From Bacteroides caecigallinarum (GTDB lineage Bacteria > Bacteroidota > Bacteroidia > Bacteroidales > Bacteroidaceae): 64,000 nt of DNA. Positions 17,900-25,834 of this stretch are shown in pieces (position 1 is the first letter of the stretch; each line of letters opens with the position of its first letter). A program made the position numbers and the translations under genes. The DNA is taken from positions 1-64,000 of the forward strand of contig NZ_JADYTJ010000006.1 in NCBI RefSeq assembly GCF_021531075.1, written 5' to 3'. The notes beneath the pieces were generated by a model. The model made no database searches and had not been told where the DNA came from. It saw only the letters and a list, made by a program, of their open reading frames with translations.

Positions 17900-18415
17900 T
17901 TACTGTTTGCTTTTAAAATATGAATAATAATCATTAAATGCAAGTGCTGTAAAAGATAATCCTAAAAGACAAGCTTCAACTATCCAATCTTTAATTATAT
18001 CAACTAAAGATGAGAAGAATCTTACCGTTCCGTAATCTATCCAGTCAAAAACAAGACGCAGCAACAATATCAGCACTAAATGAGCTATAAATACCAATAA
18101 TGCAAAAAGCACCCTGCTTCTTAAATATAATCTACTCAGAAGATTATTCAAGACAACAACCTTTTGAACATCAACAGGTTTTTTATAACGATAAGCATTG
18201 TACACTGTAAACGATAAAACAAGGACTATTGCACACAGCAAAATGGAGAAAAAGAGTGTTTGTTCCGCAAGCTCTATATCATCCATACTATACTTTACCA
18301 AACCAAATACAACCAATAGCACTGTCGCCACTGCATTCAAAACCATAGGAATGAAAGACGACACTTTGGTCGAGCACTTATACCTGACAATCTTCTTTAG
18401 TCCCATAGCTTTCAC
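17900..18415 (-). CDS. Uncharacterised membrane protein
   Basis: 171 aa with four hydrophobic segments (about 20-40, 53-72, 98-120, 145-162). The start used is the one after which the first membrane segment falls properly. It is 7 bp from the SPFH gene and 12 bp from the ribbon-helix-helix gene, so it belongs to the same operon. No family recognised. Confidence 0.7.
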   Translation of the reverse strand: MKAMGLKKIVRYKCSTKVSSFIPMVLNAVATVLLVVFGLVKYSMDDIELAEQTLFFSILLCAIVLVLSFTVYNAYRYKKPVDVQKVVVLNNLLSRLYLRSRVLFALLVFIAHLVLILLLRLVFDWIDYGTVRFFSSLVDIIKDWIVEACLLGLSFTALAFNDYYSYFKSKQ

Positions 18416-18422
18416 ATATTAA

Positions 18423-19376
18423 TCAATGATGTAATGTTCCTGTATTAACAACCGGTTGTGCAGCTTCATCCGCACAAAGAACGACCAGCAGATTGCTTAC
18501 CATTGCTGCTTTACGTTCCTCATCAAGTTCTACAACTTCTTCTTCAGAAAGTTTATCAAGTGCCATCTTAACCATCGAGACCGCACCTTCAACAATCTTT
18601 TCTCTTGCACTTATGATTGCAGTTGACTGCTGGCGACGCAACATCACAGCCGCAATTTCAGGAGCATATGCCAGATAGTTTATCCTTGCCTCAACGATTT
18701 CAATACCAGCCATAGCCAAACGTTCATTCAGTTTCTGTTCCAACTGGTCGTTTATCTCCTCACCTCCGGAACGCAAAGTCAATTCGTCTGTTTCAGATTC
18801 ATTATTATCATAAGCATACTGCCCTGCCACCTGACGCAAAGCAGCATCACTCTGTATACGGACAAAGTTCTCGAAAGCATTCATACGGCTACCTACTGTA
18901 CTTCCCACCGTCACTTCCTTACTATTGGCTGTTGATGTGTCAGCCATAGTCTGCGAATCTATTTCAAACATAGCTTTGTAAGTATCCTTTACCTTCCACA
19001 CTAACACAAGGCCTATCAACACCGGATTACCTATCTTGTCGTTTACCTTTATAGGCTCTACATCAAGATTTCTTGCACGCAAAGAAAGTTTCTTCTTATC
19101 CATAAAAGGATTAACCCAAAAGAAACCTGTTTCCTTGAATGTCCCTTTATATTTTCCAAAGAAAACCATCACTCTTGCCTCATTAGGTTCAAGTTGCATA
19201 TATCCGCCAAATAGTATCAGCCATTTCAGAATACATAACCCACCAATCACATACCCAAGAACATGACCTGTAAAAAAACATGCCACCGTAACTCCGGTAA
19301 GTACAACCAGATGTAAAAACAAGGCTAAAAAGCCATTCATCTTGAAACCTTTGAAAACTAATTCTTTTGTGTCCAT
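18423..19376 (-). CDS. SPFH/band-7 domain membrane protein
   Basis: 317 aa from ATG 19376. An upstream in-frame start at 19439 would place 21 codons over the promoter, so I rejected it. Two N-terminal transmembrane segments (about 15-35, 42-60) precede a stomatin/prohibitin-like SPFH domain (YMQLEPNEARVMVFFGKYKG through about residue 250) and a coiled C-terminus. SPFH proteins form large cages or microdomains in membranes and often control FtsH-type proteases. It heads the operon with two small membrane proteins and an RHH protein. Confidence 0.88.
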   Translation of the reverse strand: MDTKELVFKGFKMNGFLALFLHLVVLTGVTVACFFTGHVLGYVIGGLCILKWLILFGGYMQLEPNEARVMVFFGKYKGTFKETGFFWVNPFMDKKKLSLRARNLDVEPIKVNDKIGNPVLIGLVLVWKVKDTYKAMFEIDSQTMADTSTANSKEVTVGSTVGSRMNAFENFVRIQSDAALRQVAGQYAYDNNESETDELTLRSGGEEINDQLEQKLNERLAMAGIEIVEARINYLAYAPEIAAVMLRRQQSTAIISAREKIVEGAVSMVKMALDKLSEEEVVELDEERKAAMVSNLLVVLCADEAAQPVVNTGTLHH

Positions 19377-19410
19377 AACTATAAGATTAAGTGATATTAT
19401 TTTGATATCA

Positions 19411-19440
19411 CAAATATATGGATTTAATTTTACTTTCAAA
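19411..19440 (-). promoter_or_regulatory. Promoter of the SPFH operon
   Basis: On the minus strand TATATTTG (complement of 19411-19418) with TTTG (complement of 19437-19440) 18 bp upstream. The ATG at 19376 lies 34 bp downstream. Confidence 0.6.
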
Positions 19441-19512
19441 AGAAATTAGAGATTATTTTCTATATTACAACCATGCAATTGTTTCCTTAATTTTAATACC
19501 ATAAAAGCCAAT

Positions 19513-19580
19513 AAAAAAAACGCGGGCAAATTCGACTTAAAACTTGCTCGCGTTCTATACTAAATTTGCCCGCGTTTTTA
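19513..19580 (-). terminator. Terminator of cbiK built from three related arms
   Basis: AAACGCGGGCAAATT (ending 19532) pairs with AATTTGCCCGCGTTT (19563-19577). Between them lies a third copy, AACTTGCTCGCGTT (about 19541-19554), that can pair with the left arm instead. On the minus strand the hairpin is followed by a run of eight T. This suits termination of the chelatase transcript, and the spare arm allows an alternative fold. Confidence 0.75.
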
Positions 19581-19639
19581 TGACGTTTAAAACTAAAAAA
19601 ATGTACATTCCTATAAGGAGAATTTATACCTAAGCACAA

Positions 19640-20572
19640 TCAATCCTTAGAATTGGCATACCCCTTCTTCTTATCCACAATATCAATCTGTTTGTGTTTG
19701 ATTATAAAATTGATATGGTCAATATAAATCTGCTGTATAGCCGGATTTTCACCCAACCCTTCCATGTGTACAGACACCTTATATCCTTTTTTCTCAAGAA
19801 CCTCTTTCATATCTCCGGCAATATCATTCTTGGCATGATCGCCAGCTACAAACATGAAAGGAATAAGTTGTACTTGTTTGATTTTCTTTTTTGTCTGTGC
19901 CTTACTGATTGCATTATCGAAAGTAGGATAACCCTCAACCGTTCCTACAGCAAAGTCAGCATACCCTTCGGCCTGCAACATATAATCCAGCATGGCATAC
20001 TGGGCAGTAGCCGGTGTATACGTGCCGTGTCCTACCAATATTGTAAAAGTTTTTTCCTGGCCTTTCTCTGCCAGACAGTCTATTACCTGTTTGTAATCCT
20101 CAGGAGTATAAAGCAAAGGCATACCAAGACGAATTTCCTTGAACAGCGGTTTCATCTGGGCTATATCCTTACGAAGAGACTCCATTTCTATTCCGTCAAT
20201 GATATTTGTCGACTGAACCACAACGTGTGTATATCCTTCTGCCTTAAGCTGTGCCAATACCTCAACTGGATTAAGTTTCCGGACACCACGCTTATTCAAT
20301 ATTCTCATTATAATGCGTGAAGTATAAGCTTCGCGAATTTCCATCTGTGGGAACTGTTCCTTGGCTTTCTGATTGATTGCATCAATCGTAAGAGCACGTG
20401 TATCTTCATGTGTAGTACCAAAGTGTACCATAAGCAATGCTATCTTGTCGCCACTCTCCAAGTTCTGCATTATATCGTTATGTACAAAATTTCCTTCAGA
20501 ATGTGCAAAAACAGGCATACACAAACCGCCCAAAGCGATAAAACAATAAACTAAAAATGATTTTACTTTCAT
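19640..20572 (-). CDS. cbiK: Exported CbiK-type sirohydrochlorin cobaltochelatase
   Basis: Inserts Co2+ (or Fe2+) into sirohydrochlorin, the entry step of anaerobic B12 synthesis. 310 aa: the N-terminal 23 residues are a signal peptide (cleavage after VFA), followed by the two-lobed chelatase. Metal-site residues are His182 (GHGTYT), Glu213 (TVEGYP) and His246 (GDHAKND). Their spacing of 31 and 33 agrees with CbiK of Salmonella and CbiKP of Desulfovibrio. The signal peptide places it in the periplasm, like CbiKP, which is odd for a cytoplasmic pathway. It has its own divergent promoter opposite the importer operon. Confidence 0.9.
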   Translation of the reverse strand: MKVKSFLVYCFIALGGLCMPVFAHSEGNFVHNDIMQNLESGDKIALLMVHFGTTHEDTRALTIDAINQKAKEQFPQMEIREAYTSRIIMRILNKRGVRKLNPVEVLAQLKAEGYTHVVVQSTNIIDGIEMESLRKDIAQMKPLFKEIRLGMPLLYTPEDYKQVIDCLAEKGQEKTFTILVGHGTYTPATAQYAMLDYMLQAEGYADFAVGTVEGYPTFDNAISKAQTKKKIKQVQLIPFMFVAGDHAKNDIAGDMKEVLEKKGYKVSVHMEGLGENPAIQQIYIDHINFIIKHKQIDIVDKKKGYANSKD

Positions 20573-20616
20573 ATTTTCTACAAGTTATTGAATGATTATA
20601 ATATTGATTTAAGTCA

Positions 20617-20624
20617 CAAAGATA
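20617..20624 (-). promoter_or_regulatory. -7 box of the cbiK promoter
   Basis: TATCTTTG on the minus strand, 45 bp upstream of the cbiK ATG. No clear -33 element is seen, which fits a regulated promoter. Confidence 0.55.
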
Positions 20625-20655
20625 GTATTTGCATCCGTTTTCATATAAACAGATA

Positions 20656-20677
20656 ATACTATAGTTTGTTATAGTAT
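20656..20677. promoter_or_regulatory. Palindromic operator candidate between cbiK and btuF
   Basis: ATACTATA (20656-20663), six bases, TATAGTAT (20670-20677): perfect 8-bp half-sites located between the two divergent -7 boxes, near the expected -33 of cbiK and upstream of the btuF promoter. This is the usual form of a dimeric repressor site; the regulator is unknown. Confidence 0.5.
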
Positions 20678-20720
20678 GACAAAAAGTAATTATATAGAGC
20701 CCGATTTTAATTATATTCTT

Positions 20721-20728
20721 TAACTTTG
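20721..20728 (+). promoter_or_regulatory. -7 box of the btuFCD-type operon
   Basis: TAACTTTG matches the consensus exactly. The -33 region is poor. The leader to the ATG at 20796 is about 60 nt and carries no riboswitch motifs. Confidence 0.55.
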
Positions 20729-20795
20729 CAGTATAGTTGTTCAACAGAGGCTTTATTTTGTATAGCCTGAAAACAGTAATAGAAAAAGATAAAGC

Positions 20796-21962
20796 ATGAA
20801 ACATACCATTTGGATAATATGCCTGATAATACCATTATTATTATTTAGTTGTAAAATAAGAAACAATCCAAAAACAACCGAAAATAGCACTACTGACAGC
20901 ACTTTTACCCACCAAAACAAGAATGTACAAATCATCCCGAAATATGCCAAGGGATTTAATGTCACATACACGGACAAAGGTTATTGTCTCCTCGATATCA
21001 GAGACCCTCAAAAAGAAGAAGGCGTAGAAACTTTTCATTACGCATTAAAGCCTAAAGGTGTAAAAGTTTCGGATATTCCTAAAGGTTATACAGTAATAGA
21101 AACACCCGTAAAGAGCACTATCTGTATGACTTCTCTACAGCTTTCCAATTTTATCAAACTTGCAGAACTTGATGCCGTAGTAGGCATTACAAGTACACGC
21201 CATCTGTTCAACCAGGATATGCAGAAAAGACTGGATGAAGGAAAAACTCACAAGATTGGTATTGAAGGCAATTTTGACAATGAGATTATTATGGGTATAA
21301 ACCCTGATATTATATTAATTTCTCCATTCAAGCGCGGCGGATATGATGCACTGACAGAGGTTGGTATACCGCTGATTCCACATTTGGGATATAAGGAAAT
21401 GACTCCGCTAGGACAGGCCGAATGGATCAAATTCATCGGATTGCTGATAGGTGAAGAAGAGAAGGCTAATAAAGTTTTCTCGGAAATAGAGAACCGTTAT
21501 CTAGAACTGACAAAACTCACATCACAGGTGAAAAAACGACCTGTAGTATTCAGCGGCGAACTCAGAGGAGGCAACTGGTATGCTGTAGGCGGAAAGAGTT
21601 TTCTGGCACAGCTTTTCAAGGATGCCGGTGCCGATTACTTCCTTAAAGATGATGTACGCTCAGGAGGAGTGTCTCTCGATTTTGAAACAATTTACAGCCA
21701 GGCTGCGTATGCCGACTACTGGAGGATAGTGAACAGCTACAAAGGTGATTTTTCATATAACACCCTGCAAGCCGAAGACATCAGATATGCCGACTTTCAG
21801 GCATTCAAGAAAAAACAGGTGATATATTGCAATATGAGTGAAAAACCCTTCTACGAAAGTATGCCTGTTGAACCGGAAACAGTTCTAGCCGACCTGATAG
21901 CTGTTTTCCATCCACAGTTACTGCCAAATCACACTCCACGCTATTATGAACTTTTAAAATAA
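20796..21962 (+). CDS. btuF: ABC importer substrate-binding lipoprotein, BtuF-like
   Basis: 388 aa, lipoprotein signal with LLFSC (Cys19), so anchored in the periplasm-facing membrane. The periplasmic-binding fold of FecB/BtuF type is seen in VKSTICMTSLQLSNFIKLAELDAVVGIT and NPDIILISPFKRGGYDALTEVGIPLIP (approximate residues 105-205). It begins a three-gene importer operon and diverges from cbiK inside the cobalamin locus, so cobalamin or a corrinoid precursor is the likely ligand. An iron-siderophore or heme ligand cannot be excluded from sequence. Confidence 0.85.
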   Translation: MKHTIWIICLIIPLLLFSCKIRNNPKTTENSTTDSTFTHQNKNVQIIPKYAKGFNVTYTDKGYCLLDIRDPQKEEGVETFHYALKPKGVKVSDIPKGYTVIETPVKSTICMTSLQLSNFIKLAELDAVVGITSTRHLFNQDMQKRLDEGKTHKIGIEGNFDNEIIMGINPDIILISPFKRGGYDALTEVGIPLIPHLGYKEMTPLGQAEWIKFIGLLIGEEEKANKVFSEIENRYLELTKLTSQVKKRPVVFSGELRGGNWYAVGGKSFLAQLFKDAGADYFLKDDVRSGGVSLDFETIYSQAAYADYWRIVNSYKGDFSYNTLQAEDIRYADFQAFKKKQVIYCNMSEKPFYESMPVEPETVLADLIAVFHPQLLPNHTPRYYELLK

Positions 21963-21977
21963 CAACTATAATAAAGA

Positions 21978-23015
21978 ATGAAACGTCCGGTTGCACTATA
22001 CATGTTATTCATTATAATTCTGATTTTCATATTCTTCCTGTTGAATATCGTTTTAGGCTCTGTACAGATTCCTTTTAAGGATGTATGGTATATCCTGTGG
22101 GGAGACTATAATGGAAATGAGATATGGCAGAATATAATATGGAAGTCCAGAGTCCCTCAGGCATTGACAGCTTTGGTGGCAGGAGCCGGACTGTCCGTCA
22201 GCGGACTTCAGATGCAGACTGTGTTCCGCAACCCGTTGGCAGGACCTTCAGTATTAGGTATCAGTTCCGGAGCCAGTATGGGTGTGGCATTCGTAGTATT
22301 GCTGTCAGGTACTTTAGGAGGAGTGGCACTGAGCAAGGTAGGTATTATGGGCGAAATAGCACTGACCATATCGGCTATCATCGGTTCACTGTCCATCATG
22401 GCACTCATCATATTCGTATCGCAGAAAGTAAAAGGAAACGTGACATTGCTGATTATAGGTGTCATGATAGGCTATGTGGCAAATGCCGTAATCGGGGTTC
22501 TGAAATATTTCAGTGTAGAAGAAGATATTCGTGCTTACGTCATTTGGGGATTAGGCAGTTTTGCCAGAGTTTCTGGCAATCAGATGACCCTGTTTGTTTC
22601 CATAATGCTTGTGCTGCTACCTGTTTCTTTCCTGTTGGTAAAGACTTTAAACCTATTGTTACTTGGCGACGCATATGCACGCAATCTCGGACTTAATATA
22701 CGAAGAGCAAGACTACAGGTAATAACCTGCTCTGGGGTATTGGTTGCAATTGTCACAGCATATTGCGGACCAATCATATTCCTTGGACTGGCAGTTCCAC
22801 ATCTGTGCCGTACAATGTTCCGCACATCAGACCACCGTATCCTGATGCCGGCATCCTTGCTTATGGGAGGAGCTATGGCTTTGGTATGTAACCTTATCGC
22901 ACGAATGCCAGGCTTCGAAGGTGCACTTCCTGTAAATTCAGTTACAGCCCTTGTAGGAGCACCGGTAGTCATTTCTGTATTGTTCAACAAACGACGTAAC
23001 GACATTAACGAGTAA
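21978..23015 (+). CDS. btuC: FecCD/BtuC-family ABC permease
   Basis: 345 aa, about ten transmembrane segments, typical of the vitamin B12/iron permease family. Conserved segments are SRVPQALTALVAGAGLSVSG, QTVFRNPLAGPSVLGISSGA and GPIIFLGLAVPHLCR, the last containing the cytoplasmic coupling loop to the ATPase. It lies 15 bp after the binding protein, and its stop overlaps the ATPase start by one base (TAATG). Confidence 0.93.
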   Translation: MKRPVALYMLFIIILIFIFFLLNIVLGSVQIPFKDVWYILWGDYNGNEIWQNIIWKSRVPQALTALVAGAGLSVSGLQMQTVFRNPLAGPSVLGISSGASMGVAFVVLLSGTLGGVALSKVGIMGEIALTISAIIGSLSIMALIIFVSQKVKGNVTLLIIGVMIGYVANAVIGVLKYFSVEEDIRAYVIWGLGSFARVSGNQMTLFVSIMLVLLPVSFLLVKTLNLLLLGDAYARNLGLNIRRARLQVITCSGVLVAIVTAYCGPIIFLGLAVPHLCRTMFRTSDHRILMPASLLMGGAMALVCNLIARMPGFEGALPVNSVTALVGAPVVISVLFNKRRNDINE

Positions 23016-24031
23016 TGGGAAATAATCATATACATATCAATCATCTCACTATCGGATACAAGGAAAGAGGAAACAAAAATACTGTTGCCTCCGACATAAA
23101 TGCCACCATAAGAAGCGGAGAGCTGACATGTCTGCTTGGTGCAAACGGTATCGGAAAATCCACACTACTACGTACTCTATCCGGATTTCAGGCTCCGCTG
23201 GGAGGAGAAATCATTATCAGGGAAAGACCTCTTTCAGATTATACAGACAAAGAGCTTGCGGGTATTATAGGTGTGGTACTGACAGAGAAATGTGAGCTGA
23301 GAAACATGACTGTAGAAGAGCTCGTAGGCATGGGACGAAGCCCTTACACAGGGTTTTGGGGCCGATTGAGCAAACACGACAAAGAGGTGATTGACAATTC
23401 CATAAAGTTTGTCAATATAGAACATCTGAGATACCAGATGGTACATCAGCTTAGTGACGGTGAAAGACAGAAAGCCATGATTGCAAAGGCCCTTGCACAG
23501 GAAACAGACATTATCTTCCTGGATGAGCCTACTGCATTTCTTGACTTTCCTAGCAAGGTAGAGATTATGCAATTACTGCACCGACTGTCACATTCTGGCA
23601 ACCGTACCATTTTCCTTTCAACACACGATTTGGAACTGGCACTGCAAATTGCTGATAAAGTTTGGCTTATGAACCGTGAAACAGGTGTCAGTACAGGAAC
23701 ACCAGAAGACTTGTCGCTAAACGGAAGCCTAAGCCATTTTTTCCTTAGAAAAGGTATTAGATTTGATATGGAAAGTGGCTTGTTCCGTATATCAAAACAG
23801 GCAACTGTATCAACACGACTAACTGGTGAAGGTAACAGATATACTATGGCACAGAAAGCTCTTGCCAGACACGGCATAGATGCATCAAGAGAAAACAGTT
23901 CAGACTGGTATATCGAAGTGACTGATGAATATTTCAATGTGCACCATGCCAATGGAGAAACAGAACAGACATCAAGTATAGAAGATTTGCTACAGTCTGT
24001 ACAAAACCTACTTGCTGCCTTGTCTCGTTAG
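23015..24031 (+). CDS. btuD: ABC ATPase, BtuD-like, with C-terminal extension
   Basis: 338 aa. Walker A GANGIGKST (42-50), signature LSDGERQK, Walker B DIIFLDEPTA and the switch His in STHDLE are all present. Residues after about 255 form an extra domain of some 80 residues not found in E. coli BtuD; I know similar tails in other Bacteroidetes importers, role unknown. The 3' end overlaps the converging cbiJ-cbiD gene by 24 bp, so the two operons share their terminal bases. Confidence 0.92.
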   Translation: MGNNHIHINHLTIGYKERGNKNTVASDINATIRSGELTCLLGANGIGKSTLLRTLSGFQAPLGGEIIIRERPLSDYTDKELAGIIGVVLTEKCELRNMTVEELVGMGRSPYTGFWGRLSKHDKEVIDNSIKFVNIEHLRYQMVHQLSDGERQKAMIAKALAQETDIIFLDEPTAFLDFPSKVEIMQLLHRLSHSGNRTIFLSTHDLELALQIADKVWLMNRETGVSTGTPEDLSLNGSLSHFFLRKGIRFDMESGLFRISKQATVSTRLTGEGNRYTMAQKALARHGIDASRENSSDWYIEVTDEYFNVHHANGETEQTSSIEDLLQSVQNLLAALSR

Positions 24032-25834
24032 GCGACAGGCAATGTTTCCATCCTCATCAATAAGCATCAGTGTAAGTTCCGTATAGGTAAGTAATGCAGA
24101 ACAATGTTTCATACATTCATCCAAGAGTGCCGGGAAAAAGAGAGAAGCATCCGAATCCGACAGATTGGTCCATAGTTCTCTTGCCAATGTCATATCGGAA
24201 ATCACATTAAAGGCTTCCTGGGAACAGCCACATTTCTTAGCCAACTCAATAAGGAATTGTTTGTTCATAACAACCTGCTTGCTGTATGTATTCAAGTGAC
24301 CTTCTGCAAGTTTCACGGCCTTACCAAGCATTATTCCCATAATCACCTTGCTTATTTTCAAGTCCTCGGCTATCTTGAGTGTGTCACCGATATAATTGCC
24401 ATAATGGACAAAAGCCTGTGGCGGTAAATCAGAGTATTCACGTTTGACATATTTCTCACTCTTGGCTCCGGAGTTTATAACAAGGCGCTCCGCTCCTATT
24501 GCCTGACAAACTTCTATTTCACGACGGATAGCATCAACAAACGCTTCCGACGAGAAAGGTCGTACAATTCCTGAAGTACCTATAATGGATATGCCTCCAA
24601 CTATTCCTAGTTTAGGATTGAATGTCTTGAGGGCAAGTTCCTCTCCTCCGGGTACAGATATAATAACGTCAAGTCCACCACCATACAACTCCGACAACTC
24701 TCGGATTATCATCTGTCGTGGAGTGTTATTTATGGCAGGTTCGCCCACAGGAAGTCCCAAACCGGGAAGAGTTACTACTCCTACCCCTTTTCCCTGAAGG
24801 AAATGTATTCCCGGTTTTTCTGAGTAAGAAACTTTTACTTCTATAACCCTGTTGTTTGTTACATCAGGGTCATCTCCTGCATCTTTTACTACAGTAGCAG
24901 TAACTGATGAAACATCATTCTGACAGACAGATTCAACCGGCAAGAACAATTCCTCTCCGTCTGGAATATGAAAACTCACTTCGGAAAGTGATTCACCGGT
25001 AAGCAACTTTACCAGTGCTGCCTTGGATGCTGCTGTTGCACATGCTCCTGTTGTGTAACCGCTACGCAAAGGGAAGAAATCCGGCAACAGACGTTCCACC
25101 GCCTTACGAAGTCCGTGTACACCGGTAACAGTAATAAAACTGTCAGGCAACGAAGGACGACATACGGCATAAACCTGAATTTTCATACTACAGGCAGCTT
25201 CCAACTTCTCTACAAAGCCCCCGCTTTCTCCGCTTTCTTTGGTCAATACAGCCTGCGGTTTTATCTTCTCCATAAGCTGCTCTTCAGGTTCACCTTCGTG
25301 ATAATAGACCAATCGGCTTGCATCAAATCCCTGTCTGACGGCTAATGACAATGATTCCTCCCTGTCAAGGATACGAAACCAGCACTCAGGTTTCAAGTTT
25401 TCATCAGACCAGAAATCACGCAATTTACCGATAGTCTGCACTCCCGTAAGAGCAAGAAGACGAGAGATACCGTCCTTCTTCATACGAAGGACAGCATCAT
25501 TATAATCTTTACACCAAATTACATCGTCAGTTCGTGGAGGATATTTACGTTCGAAACGAACGACACTCAGATTAAGTTTTCTACTTACTTGCTCTACAGT
25601 TTTATGCAGTTGAACAGCAAATGGATGGGCAGCATCTATCAATAACCGTATTCCGTTGGAACGACAGAAATCTTCCATCTTCTGTTCGTCCATTCCACCG
25701 GTCACACGCTCACCGTTGCGGCAATTCACCTGCTGCAACTCTCCGCGAGTAGAATAAAAATAAAACTTGCCGGCCTCATCAAGCACTTTCACGGCAAGTC
25801 TGCCTTCTGTTGTCCCACCCAATACCAGTATCAT
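24008..25834 (-). CDS. cbiJ-cbiD: CbiJ-CbiD fusion: precorrin-6A reductase + cobalt-precorrin-5B C1-methyltransferase
   Basis: 608 aa with two enzymes. Residues 1-245 are CbiJ/CobK: MILVLGGTTEGR is the NAD(P)H-binding start, and DAAHPFAVQ is a signature. From about residue 255, SGYTTGACATAASKAAL opens CbiD, which methylates C1 and frees the C2 unit; GTSGIVRPFS and VMGIMLGKAVKLAEGHLNTYS are family segments. It is the last gene of the riboswitch operon and overlaps the CbiG-CbiF gene by 4 bp (ATGA). Confidence 0.94.
   Translation of the reverse strand: MILVLGGTTEGRLAVKVLDEAGKFYFYSTRGELQQVNCRNGERVTGGMDEQKMEDFCRSNGIRLLIDAAHPFAVQLHKTVEQVSRKLNLSVVRFERKYPPRTDDVIWCKDYNDAVLRMKKDGISRLLALTGVQTIGKLRDFWSDENLKPECWFRILDREESLSLAVRQGFDASRLVYYHEGEPEEQLMEKIKPQAVLTKESGESGGFVEKLEAACSMKIQVYAVCRPSLPDSFITVTGVHGLRKAVERLLPDFFPLRSGYTTGACATAASKAALVKLLTGESLSEVSFHIPDGEELFLPVESVCQNDVSSVTATVVKDAGDDPDVTNNRVIEVKVSYSEKPGIHFLQGKGVGVVTLPGLGLPVGEPAINNTPRQMIIRELSELYGGGLDVIISVPGGEELALKTFNPKLGIVGGISIIGTSGIVRPFSSEAFVDAIRREIEVCQAIGAERLVINSGAKSEKYVKREYSDLPPQAFVHYGNYIGDTLKIAEDLKISKVIMGIMLGKAVKLAEGHLNTYSKQVVMNKQFLIELAKKCGCSQEAFNVISDMTLARELWTNLSDSDASLFFPALLDECMKHCSALLTYTELTLMLIDEDGNIACRLTRQGSK

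Noticed and set aside
20573-20795. Second cobalamin riboswitch upstream of btuF or cbiK
   Set aside because: None of the core elements (GCCACTG, GGGAAGGC, B12 box) is present on either strand.
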